A stretch of DNA of 22,651 nucleotides from Candidatus Amesbacteria bacterium RBG_19FT_COMBO_48_16 (GTDB taxonomy: Bacteria > Patescibacteriota > Microgenomatia > CAZETR01 > Amesbacteraceae): assembly GCA_001775555.1 (NCBI GenBank), contig MEXE01000031.1, positions 1 to 22,651 on the forward strand, written 5' to 3'. The position numbers and the translations under genes were made by a program. How positions within the stretch are numbered: the stretch's first letter is position 1; each line of letters begins with the position of its first letter. Under the pieces are notes generated by a model. That model made no database searches and was not told the origin of the DNA. It was given only the letters and a program-made list of their open reading frames with translations. Below are positions 1 through 5,954 of the stretch, in pieces.

Positions 1-221
1 AAAACTCCCCCTGCACCAGCACCGATTGCAGCAGCTGTTGCCACATTCTCAGCATTAAAGGGAGCTGTTAAAGCGCACGCTGAACCTAATAAAGCTCCTG
101 CGCCTACGAAAGCAAGTGTAAACAAACCAAAGTCTCTTAACATCCGCGATCTATGATTATTTTCAGAAACAGGCTTATTTTCTTCCAATCCATTGTCTTT
201 CATACGCTGCAATATTACCAT
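1..221 (-). CDS. Small membrane protein, C-terminus cut off by window edge
   Basis: The gene reads leftward and leaves the window, so 73 codons are visible. The first 29 residues are polar (many N, E, K, R). A hydrophobic segment follows at about residues 30-54 (starting LRDFGLFTLAFVG), then an Ala/Gly-rich stretch. I chose the ATG at 221 because an AAAGGGGG Shine-Dalgarno-like run lies about 6 bases upstream; a second in-frame ATG at 203 has no such site. It begins 19 bases after the cyclodeaminase gene, so it is probably the last gene of that operon. I recognise no family, and the function is unknown. Confidence 0.6.
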   Translation of the reverse strand, partial: MVILQRMKDNGLEENKPVSENNHRSRMLRDFGLFTLAFVGAGALLGSACALTAPFNAENVATAAAIGAGAGGV

Positions 222-239
222 CAATACCCCCTTTGTCAA

Positions 240-755
240 TTATAGGTCTTTAGGCAGGTTAAGTTTTGCCAGGCTTTGTTGGTTAATCTCCACATTCTCC
301 CTGGCTGACTTTTGCGCCGCTTGCGCCAGGTACACCGCACTTTTGGCATCGGAAACGGCGTTTTTGTTCCCTTTCTCCACCATTTTCCTTGCCAATTTTT
401 CCACCCCACCAGCCGCTTTCATTGTCTCCAAAGGCACTTCTGTCGCCTTCTTCAGCGCTTTCTCTATCTCAAATCCCCGCTCTCTATTTTCTTTCGGTAA
501 TTTGTACGCCGCCATCACTCCCTCAAACGCCAGGCAGTCCTCATCCGCCAGCTCCAGCAATCTCTTCCTTAACTTTGCACTTTGCGCTTTGAACTTTACT
601 CGCGCAGCGCTAGCTCCGCTAGCACTTGGTGGCGGCAAAGCCGCAACCATTTCCACCAGCGCCGCCGCCATCGCCCCGGCTACCGCCGCCGCCGCCCCGC
701 CCCCCGGCGTGGGCCGGCAGCTCGCCAGATCCTCAATAAACTTACTCAAATTCAT
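240..755 (-). CDS. Formiminotetrahydrofolate cyclodeaminase (FTCD C-terminal domain type)
   Basis: This 171-residue protein belongs to the family that converts 5-formimino-THF to 5,10-methenyl-THF and ammonia in the cytosol. The signature R-PTPGGG near residues 14-20 is followed by an Ala-rich helix, and the all-helical composition with many Ala, Lys and Glu fits the FTCD C-terminal fold. A longer frame opens at 788, but the ATG at 755 has a clear GAGAAGAGGA ribosome site and starts the protein at the conserved motif. It overlaps the end of the formiminotransferase gene by 14 bases, so the two are co-translated. In animals the two activities are fused; here they are separate proteins. A heptamer repeat at 573-600 encodes a Lys/Arg-rich piece (RVKFKAQSAKLRK) in the middle. 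Confidence 0.85.
   Translation of the reverse strand: MNLSKFIEDLASCRPTPGGGAAAAVAGAMAAALVEMVAALPPPSASGASAARVKFKAQSAKLRKRLLELADEDCLAFEGVMAAYKLPKENRERGFEIEKALKKATEVPLETMKAAGGVEKLARKMVEKGNKNAVSDAKSAVYLAQAAQKSARENVEINQQSLAKLNLPKDL
573..600 (+). repeat. Four-unit heptamer array inside the cyclodeaminase gene
   Basis: Four consecutive 7-base units read on the plus strand: CTTTGCA / CTTTGCG / CTTTGAA / CTTTACT. The array is in coding sequence and keeps the frame open. It is one of a set of similar 7-base-period arrays in this window. Confidence 0.7.
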
Positions 756-1647
756 AAATCCTCTTCTCCAGCACTTGTTCGGCGGCAAAATCCGGCGCCT
801 GCAAGCTGTCTCTGGCCATTTTTACCAGCGCCTCTAATGGGATCATCCCGTAAATTTCCGAGTTGGTAATTTCCACTCCCCGCTTTTTTGCCTCCCTTTC
901 TATCGCCGTGTACACCCCGTCCATATTCGTCTTTTCAAAATCCACCAGATTCATGGAAATCTGGGCTTTACCGTCTACCAAAAATCCCAAGGCCTTAACT
1001 CCCGGCAATCCGCCGCTCTTTTCCCGGATCACATTGGCTATTTCTTTTGCCGTTTGCACATCCGCTGTGTCTAAATTGACGTTATAAGCGATTAAGTATT
1101 TCCTGGCTCCCACCACCATCGCTCCGGCCGTGGGGTGCATTTTCGCCGGTCCGTAGTCCGGTCGTCTCTCTTCTCTCGCTTCTATCTCAACTCCCAAACC
1201 TTCATACTCTCCCTTCCTCACATCGGCCAAATTCACCCGTTCCGGCCGGCCGGCTGCGGCTTCATACAAATACACCGGAATTTTTAACTCTTTCGCCACT
1301 TTCTGCCCTAGTTTCTTGGCTAACCTCACGCACTCACCAATGCTTACCCCCGATACCGGCACAAACGGCACCACATCCACGGCGCCGATCCGCGGGTGTT
1401 CACCGCGGTGTTGCCGCATATCAATCAAGTCCGTCGCTTTTTTGATCGCTTTCCACGTCGCCTCAAATACCGCCTCCGGTCCACCCACAATCGTCATCAA
1501 ACTGCGGTTATGCGACGCGTTCCACTCTACATCCAGTACCCGCGCTCCCCGCACTTTTCTGGCCGCATCTGCAATTTTATCAATTACAATTTTTCTTTTG
1601 CCTTCCGAAAAATTCGGCACGCACTCCACTATCTTTCTCATCTTCAT
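742..1647 (-). CDS. Glutamate formimidoyltransferase (FTCD N-terminal domain type)
   Basis: This 301-residue enzyme of the family transfers the formimino group between formiminoglutamate and THF. Visible hallmarks are VPNFSEG at residues 10-16, the HNRS segment near 46-49, and the active-site region with the run GEHPRIGAVDVVPFVPVSG at about 82-100, where the catalytic His lies. Length matches the single-domain bacterial form. An in-frame TTG lies at 1653, but ATG 1647 sits 6 bases below a perfect TATAAT and is the likely, possibly leaderless, start; a further ATG at 1641 is also possible. It leads the operon with the cyclodeaminase. No other histidine-degradation gene is visible, so a role in interconverting one-carbon folates is inferred. 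Confidence 0.9.
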   Translation of the reverse strand: MKMRKIVECVPNFSEGKRKIVIDKIADAARKVRGARVLDVEWNASHNRSLMTIVGGPEAVFEATWKAIKKATDLIDMRQHRGEHPRIGAVDVVPFVPVSGVSIGECVRLAKKLGQKVAKELKIPVYLYEAAAGRPERVNLADVRKGEYEGLGVEIEAREERRPDYGPAKMHPTAGAMVVGARKYLIAYNVNLDTADVQTAKEIANVIREKSGGLPGVKALGFLVDGKAQISMNLVDFEKTNMDGVYTAIEREAKKRGVEITNSEIYGMIPLEALVKMARDSLQAPDFAAEQVLEKRIYEFE

Positions 1648-1653
1648 CCCCAA

Positions 1654-1659
1654 ATTATA
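1654..1659 (-). promoter_or_regulatory. Candidate -10 box for the formiminotransferase operon
   Basis: A perfect TATAAT on the minus strand ends 6 bases before ATG 1647. No convincing -35 box is present. Transcription would start at or next to the start codon. Confidence 0.4.
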
Positions 1660-1675
1660 ACCTACCCAAAGCTTA

Positions 1676-2269
1676 CTAGCACTTCACCGTCACCACCGGC
1701 TTGACTACGGCAAAAATCCGCCCCGCCACCGTCAAAATCGGAGCATCCGCCCCCACCCTGATCCACCCGTACCTGTCCGCCAGCTGCAGATATACCCGGC
1801 GCAGCCGGTACCACTCATCCTCGTCATCGTAAGGATGCTCTTCCTGCAGTCTTTCTACTCTTTTGGGCCCATCCAGAAGTATTGCCAAATCAGGATTAAT
1901 CTGATCCGAATTCAGCTCCTCCATCTTTTCCAGACTCATCCCCCGCACCATCCCCCAAGCTACTCCAGTCCCTTTATAATCTTCAGCCAGCACACATACT
2001 CCTGCATCCAGCCAGCTATTCAGAGTTTTTTGGAAATCACGCCGGTTTTGAGCAAACAGCTCCTGCATCCTCTCCTCCGACAAACTCCCGTGTCCCCGAT
2101 GCAAAATCCTGTCCAGTTCCGATCCGGACGGCTCCAGGTTATAAATCGGATATTTGATCCTCCGGCAGGAAATCCCCATCCGGTGCAAGGTATCATCCAA
2201 TATCTCCAGCTGTTTGCTTTTTCCCACTCCCGCCGGGCCGTACAATACGACAAACAATCCTCTCCTCAT
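1676..2269 (-). CDS. tmk: Thymidylate-kinase-like P-loop kinase
   Basis: The 197-residue protein carries a Walker A loop at residues 11-18 (GPAGVGKS) right after the first beta strand, and has the size of bacterial dTMP kinases, which phosphorylate dTMP to dTDP. The middle region reads AEDYKGTGVAWG, in the place of the family DRY-x(n)-AYQ segment, so the usual Arg of DR[YF] is replaced here by Glu-Asp. The C-terminal half has charged lid-like and RRVYLQLADRYGW helices. That divergence leaves open a related deoxynucleoside or nucleoside monophosphate kinase. The start lies 9 bases below a TAAAAT -10-like box. It sits 18 bases after the small membrane protein gene in the same direction. Confidence 0.7.
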   Translation of the reverse strand: MRRGLFVVLYGPAGVGKSKQLEILDDTLHRMGISCRRIKYPIYNLEPSGSELDRILHRGHGSLSEERMQELFAQNRRDFQKTLNSWLDAGVCVLAEDYKGTGVAWGMVRGMSLEKMEELNSDQINPDLAILLDGPKRVERLQEEHPYDDEDEWYRLRRVYLQLADRYGWIRVGADAPILTVAGRIFAVVKPVVTVKC

Positions 2270-2287
2270 TAACTACTTATTTTACCA

Positions 2288-2632
2288 CTAATCCGCCGCC
2301 GCGGGTTCCGGTCTGGCTTCCCGCGCCTTACCTTTTCCACCTTCCCTGGTCAAATTCTCAATCGTTTTTGCTATAAATGTCAACCCCACAGATTTGTGAC
2401 GGGACTCCTCTCCTCGAGCCAGCATATCAGCCCTTGCTTGGTCGTTTGCACTTATCCCAACATATATCAAACCGGCCATCACTACCCCCACTACCAACCC
2501 AATATTCGGATGACCATATTCATGTCCCACAAGTGCTAATAGAAGCAGACTACCCGTCATAACAACAACGTCCCTAACTATTTTTCTTATCGGTTTATCT
2601 ATCATCAACAAATCGTCATTCACTTCATCCAT
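2288..2632 (-). CDS. Small two-helix membrane protein, unknown
   Basis: The 114 residues include two hydrophobic segments at about 18-36 (VRDVVVMTGSLLLLALVG) and 42-60 (PNIGLVVGVVMAGLIYVGI). A charged cytoplasmic-looking tail rich in Lys, Glu, Arg and Ala follows. The ATG at 2632 has AAGGA just upstream and the topA stop only 4 bases away, so it is probably co-transcribed with topA. I recognise no family. Confidence 0.6.
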   Translation of the reverse strand: MDEVNDDLLMIDKPIRKIVRDVVVMTGSLLLLALVGHEYGHPNIGLVVGVVMAGLIYVGISANDQARADMLARGEESRHKSVGLTFIAKTIENLTREGGKGKAREARPEPAAAD

Positions 2633-2636
2633 ATCC

Positions 2637-4754
2637 TTATTTTACCTCACCTTTCAATTTGTCTGTCATCTCCGAAGCTTTAGGCGTAGGGCGGGTCCAG
2701 CTCGCAAAATCACACTTGGGATAATTACTGCAGCCGTAAAAACTTTTTCGGCTTTTAGTTCGCCGCAATATCACGTCACCCCCGCATTTAGGACATTTTA
2801 TCCCCGTTTTATTGACAAAGTTGGCTCTGTAGTCGCACTCCGGGTACCGGCTGCACGCCAAAAACTTGCCGTATCTTCCGATCCTTACGATCTCCCGCCC
2901 AACCGGCATTGAGCCTGCCGAAGTGCATTTCGGACACGGGTTTCCCGTCTCCTCCACCCCGACTTTCACTCTCTGGGCAGTATCTGACACCTGTTCGAGA
3001 TGTTTTTCAAACGGCTCGTAAAATTCCCCGACCACCGGCTGCCATTCTCTTTCCCCAACCGCAATCGCATCCAGTTCATCCTCCATTTTAGCCGTAAAAC
3101 CGTAATCAATTATGTTTGCAAAATTGTCCGCTAAAAAATCGTTCACCGCTACCCCCAGGGCTGTTGGGTGAAATCTCTTTTCGACCTTCTCCACATACTG
3201 CCGTTCTTGGATCGTCGATAAAGTCGGCGCATATGTACTCGGCCGGCCGATCCCCTTTTCCTCCAGGGTTTTGATAAGAGATGCATCACTATACCTGGCT
3301 GGCGGCAAGGTAAACTTTTGCTCGGATTTAATATCCACAAACTCCAATTTCTCCCCCTCACTCACCTCCGGAATCCTCTCGTCCACCGTCGCTTCGTTCT
3401 CTCCGTTTACTTCACTTGAATTTTGATCTTTGAACTTTGAATTTGACTTATACAACCGGAGCCACCCCTCGAAACTTATTGTTTCCCCCTTCGCCTCCAA
3501 TCCATATACCGCGCCCCCAGCCTTACCACTTACACTTACTCTTACACTTACTCCCCTCGTCTCCGCCATTTGACAAGCCACAAATCTTTTCCAAACCATC
3601 TCGTACAGCCTCGCCTCATCCCTATTAAGCCCCAAACCCTGGGAATCCGGCACTGTGTCAACTTTAGTTGGCCTGATAGCCTCATGGGCTTCTTGGGACA
3701 ACTTGCTTTTCGTCTTGTACATCCGGGGAATTTTCAAGGCGTATTCGCTTCCGTATTCATTCCCGATAAACCTGGCCGCGGATCTCAACGCTTCCACCGC
3801 CAGGTTCGTCGAATCCGTTCTATGGTAAGTAATATACCCTTGCTCGTACAATGCCTGCGCCACCTGCATCGTCCTCTTGGCCGACCACCCTATCCGGTTA
3901 GCTGCCGCTTGCTGTAGTGTCGAAGTAGTAAATGGCGCCGGCGGGGACCTGCGGAAGTCTTTTTTTTCCACCCCATCCACTGTATACTCTGCCTTTCTTA
4001 AATCCTGTTCTGCAATTCCCGCCTCCTGGCCATTTGTAATTTTTAACTTTTCTTCATTTTTTTCAACTAATTGAACATTGAAAATTGAAAATTGAAAATT
4101 ATGCAGCTTTACCATAATTATCCAATATTCTTCTGGAATAAAAGCTGCAATCTCCCTCTCTCTTTCCACTACCAGTCGGACCGCCACACTCTGCACCCTC
4201 CCGGCCGATAACCCCCGCCGCACCTTTCTCCACAAAAGCGGCGACAGCTTATATCCCACCAGTCTGTCCACCACCCGCCGGGCCTGCTGGGCTTCTACTA
4301 ACCGCATATTAATTTGCCCCGGATGAGAAAGAGCCTCCTGAACCGCACTCTCCGTAATCTCATGGAAAACAATCCTTTTAAAATTTGAATTTGGAATTTG
4401 ATTTGAATTTTGACCTTTGATTTTTGAATTTAGAAGCATGACTACATGCCAGGCGATCGCTTCTCCTTCCCGATCCGGGTCAGTCGCCAGGTACACCCGG
4501 TCTGATTTCTCAGCCAGTTTCCGGATCTCCTCCATCCTCCCTTTCTGTTTTCCGGTCTGGACATACTCCGGTTCGAAATGCCAACCTGGGGCATCTTCGT
4601 TTTCCGGGGAGGTAATGACCACCCCCATCCGCTTTTCCGGCAGATCCCGTACATGCCCGTAACTGGCCTCCACGTTATACTCCTCTCCCAGGTATTTTCC
4701 CAATGTCCTAGCTTTGGTGGGCGATTCCACAATCACCAAATTCATTCCCGGCAT
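2637..4754 (-). CDS. topA: DNA topoisomerase I (type IA)
   Basis: Type IA topoisomerase, which relaxes negative supercoils through a 5'-phosphotyrosine intermediate. The TOPRIM domain opens with MNLVIVESPTKA and carries the acidic DPDREGEAIAWH motif. The active-site region reads GYITYHRTDSTN (family form ITYxRTDS, Tyr nucleophile). Two C-terminal Cys4 zinc ribbons are visible (CPKC...CSRYPECDY and CPKCGG...CSNYPKCDF). The open frame continues to 4886, but the leader there has no TOPRIM homology. ATG 4754 lies exactly at the start predicted from a 17-spaced promoter, and ATG 4745 is the alternative. Three AT-rich heptamer arrays and one hexamer array encode extra Asn/Lys/Phe-rich or Val/Ser-rich segments in variable loops. 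Product is about 705 residues. Confidence 0.97.
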   Translation of the reverse strand: MPGMNLVIVESPTKARTLGKYLGEEYNVEASYGHVRDLPEKRMGVVITSPENEDAPGWHFEPEYVQTGKQKGRMEEIRKLAEKSDRVYLATDPDREGEAIAWHVVMLLNSKIKGQNSNQIPNSNFKRIVFHEITESAVQEALSHPGQINMRLVEAQQARRVVDRLVGYKLSPLLWRKVRRGLSAGRVQSVAVRLVVEREREIAAFIPEEYWIIMVKLHNFQFSIFNVQLVEKNEEKLKITNGQEAGIAEQDLRKAEYTVDGVEKKDFRRSPPAPFTTSTLQQAAANRIGWSAKRTMQVAQALYEQGYITYHRTDSTNLAVEALRSAARFIGNEYGSEYALKIPRMYKTKSKLSQEAHEAIRPTKVDTVPDSQGLGLNRDEARLYEMVWKRFVACQMAETRGVSVRVSVSGKAGGAVYGLEAKGETISFEGWLRLYKSNSKFKDQNSSEVNGENEATVDERIPEVSEGEKLEFVDIKSEQKFTLPPARYSDASLIKTLEEKGIGRPSTYAPTLSTIQERQYVEKVEKRFHPTALGVAVNDFLADNFANIIDYGFTAKMEDELDAIAVGEREWQPVVGEFYEPFEKHLEQVSDTAQRVKVGVEETGNPCPKCTSAGSMPVGREIVRIGRYGKFLACSRYPECDYRANFVNKTGIKCPKCGGDVILRRTKSRKSFYGCSNYPKCDFASWTRPTPKASEMTDKLKGEVK
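3416..3443 (+). repeat. Heptamer array inside topA
   Basis: Four 7-base units on the plus strand: TTGAATT / TTGATCT / TTGAACT / TTGAATT. On the coding strand they give a Lys/Asn/Ser-rich loop (SNSKFKDQNSS). Confidence 0.75.
3529..3552 (+). repeat. Hexamer array inside topA
   Basis: Four 6-base units: CTTACA / CTTACT / CTTACA / CTTACT. They encode alternating Val/Ser (VSVRVSVS). The same CTTACA unit recurs four times in the wzy-like gene at 22296-22319. Confidence 0.7.
4071..4098 (+). repeat. Heptamer array inside topA
   Basis: TTGAACA followed by three identical TTGAAAA units. It encodes the extra peptide HNFQFSIFNVQL in topA, in a place not expected to be conserved. Confidence 0.8.
4381..4436 (+). 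repeat. Eight-unit degenerate heptamer array inside topA
   Basis: Units AAATTTG / AATTTGG / AATTTGA / TTTGAAT / TTTGACC / TTTGATT / TTTGAAT / TTAGAAG run without a gap. They encode the extra segment NSKIKGQNSNQIPNSNFK, just after the conserved DREGEAIAWH motif. Confidence 0.8.
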
Positions 4755-4760
4755 TGTATC

Positions 4761-4789
4761 ATTAAACCAAAGACTATCTTGACAGGCAA
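4761..4789 (-). promoter_or_regulatory. Promoter of topA
   Basis: Minus strand: -35 TTGCCT (4784-4789), 17-base spacer, -10 TTTAAT (4761-4766). The predicted start is about 4754, the A of the first ATG, so the mRNA would be leaderless. The -35 shares base 4784 with the -35 of the divergent promoter. Confidence 0.6.
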
Positions 4790-4807
4790 CTTTGAAATAA
4801 CTACTAT
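4779..4807 (+). promoter_or_regulatory. Promoter of the secreted Ig-like protein gene
   Basis: Plus strand: perfect -35 TTGACA (4779-4784), 17-base spacer, -10 TACTAT (4802-4807), then 11 bases to ATG 4819, so the leader is only a few bases long. It overlaps the topA promoter at the -35 box. Confidence 0.6.
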
Positions 4808-4818
4808 TAACTAGTTTC

Positions 4819-5298
4819 ATGGCTATCCGAATCCTGCTGGTTCTTTTTGTTTTACTGGTGTTTGCTTCTGCTAGTCCTGCCCGCACTTCAGCCTCCGCTT
4901 ACCAGCTGACCGCTGTCGGCAGTCTCAACACTACCGGCGCTACTTTCCGCCACCTCTGGTATACCAACGGCACTCTCACCTTTTCAGGTATCGCTCCGGC
5001 AGGGGAAACCGTCACCGCCACCATTGACGGATCTGCCGCCACGGCCGTCGCTGACGCATCCGGCAATTGGAGCCACCCGGTATCTTTATCCGAAGGTGAC
5101 CATACTGTCGTCTTTGCCGCAGGCGGATCAAACTTTGCCGATTTCACTCTTACCATCGGCCCTGCACCCGAAGGTATAGGGGAGCTTAAGACCTCGGATA
5201 CGCCCACCGCCGGTGCTGTCGCTCCCACCTTGGCTTTCCTCAGCCTTGGTTTCCTACTAACCACCTCCGGTCTCTTCCTTCACCGCCGCCTGGCCTAA
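4819..5298 (+). CDS. Secreted Ig-like domain protein with C-terminal membrane anchor
   Basis: The 159-residue protein starts with a signal-peptide-like stretch (IRILLVLFVLLVFASAS, residues 3-19). A single Ser/Thr/Gly-rich beta domain follows, with the pattern of bacterial Ig-like repeats (GETVTATIDG, DASGNWSHPVSLSEGDHTV). The end is SDTPTAG, a hydrophobic helix (about 133-155) and a short basic tail (HRRLA). Order motif-helix-basic tail resembles sortase-type anchoring, but TPTAG is not a standard LPxTG, so this is only a suggestion. The protein is probably displayed on the cell surface. It is divergently transcribed from topA and convergent with the PaaX/Cas2-like gene. Confidence 0.75.
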   Translation: MAIRILLVLFVLLVFASASPARTSASAYQLTAVGSLNTTGATFRHLWYTNGTLTFSGIAPAGETVTATIDGSAATAVADASGNWSHPVSLSEGDHTVVFAAGGSNFADFTLTIGPAPEGIGELKTSDTPTAGAVAPTLAFLSLGFLLTTSGLFLHRRLA

Positions 5299-5329
5299 AC
5301 CCAATCATCTACTTCCAATAATTTTCCCC

Positions 5330-5342
5330 TTCTCACGGTCGT
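5330..5342 (+). repeat. 13-base direct repeat, copy 1
   Basis: TTCTCACGGTCGT. An 11/13 match (TTCTCACGACCGT) lies at 5928-5940, so the two copies bracket the PaaX/Cas2-like gene. The AT-rich sequence downstream is loosely similar. Confidence 0.4.
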
Positions 5343-5357
5343 AATAAATAATAAAAA

Positions 5358-5912
5358 TCAATCCAATTTAAACCACTTCCTTAAATCCTCCGCATTCTCT
5401 ATTTCATCTAAAACTCCCAATTTTACCGAGTGTGGAATTTCCAATAACTCCCGTAAATACCTCACCTCATTCCCTATATCATACGGTGATATCCATACGC
5501 TCTCCTGCATCTGCTTTAATCCCAACTTTTTTAAATACCCTCTTAATGAATCTCTTTTATCCCTGTCTGTCTCGGCCACATCAAAAAATACCATTCTCCA
5601 CTTTCCGTCCCATTTAACAGACTCCTTAGGTTGTATCTCCCCTAAATTAAAAAACAGCAGTTTTTGTCTCCCTTTATCCGTCAACTTAATCACTATCCCC
5701 TCTGGAGCCTCCACTTTCTCCACATAACCTTTGCGCATTAAGTTACCAGTTACTTTTTCTACCACCGAAGGGAAATAATCATCCAGGCTGAATACTTTTT
5801 TGGGTCCATAAGCTTTCCTGTATGCTTCCGCTTTGGTATCGTGCCATAGCTCATCTCCCAAATCACTTATTAATCTTAGAAGGCCGCTCGCTGTTATTCT
5901 TCTCTTCCCCAT
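5358..5912 (-). CDS. PaaX/Cas2-like protein (winged helix plus Cas2 ferredoxin fold)
   Basis: The 184 residues fall in two parts. Residues 1-85 look like a winged-helix DNA-binding domain (KVTGNLMRKGYVEKVE, IKLTDKGRQKLL). Residues 104-184 look like the Cas2 ferredoxin fold: the beta strand WRMVFFDVAE with an Asp at 111 in the Cas2 metal position, the helix DKRDSLRGYLKKLG, and the strand QESVWISPYD. PaaX-family repressors share this arrangement. There is no cas1 and no CRISPR array in the window, so a transcription regulator is more likely than an adaptation nuclease. Start ATG 5912 has no clear Shine-Dalgarno site. It lies alone, with similar 13-base repeats on both sides. Confidence 0.75.
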   Translation of the reverse strand: MGKRRITASGLLRLISDLGDELWHDTKAEAYRKAYGPKKVFSLDDYFPSVVEKVTGNLMRKGYVEKVEAPEGIVIKLTDKGRQKLLFFNLGEIQPKESVKWDGKWRMVFFDVAETDRDKRDSLRGYLKKLGLKQMQESVWISPYDIGNEVRYLRELLEIPHSVKLGVLDEIENAEDLRKWFKLD

Positions 5913-5927
5913 ACATCAATTTATCAT

Positions 5928-5940
5928 TTCTCACGACCGT
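5928..5940 (+). repeat. 13-base direct repeat, copy 2
   Basis: TTCTCACGACCGT, upstream of the PaaX/Cas2-like gene, 598 bases from copy 1. It could be an operator for that regulator or chance. Confidence 0.35.
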
Positions 5941-5954
5941 TTAATATTGCAAAA

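Noticed and set aside
193..1704. Plus-strand ORFs opposite the formiminotransferase and cyclodeaminase genes
   Set aside because: They are antisense shadows of well-supported minus-strand enzymes and have compositions expected of reversed coding sequence.
4071..4436. CRISPR-like array in topA (TTGAAAA repeats)
   Set aside because: Units are 7 bases with no spacers and lie inside a conserved coding frame; this is a short tandem repeat.
5212..5295. Sortase LPxTG anchor in the Ig-like protein
   Set aside because: The local sequence is DTPTAG, not LPxTG; only the motif-helix-basic tail layout is suggestive, and no sortase gene is in the window.
5358..5912. True CRISPR adaptation Cas2
   Set aside because: An N-terminal winged helix precedes the Cas2 fold and there is no cas1 or repeat array; PaaX-like regulator is the better reading.
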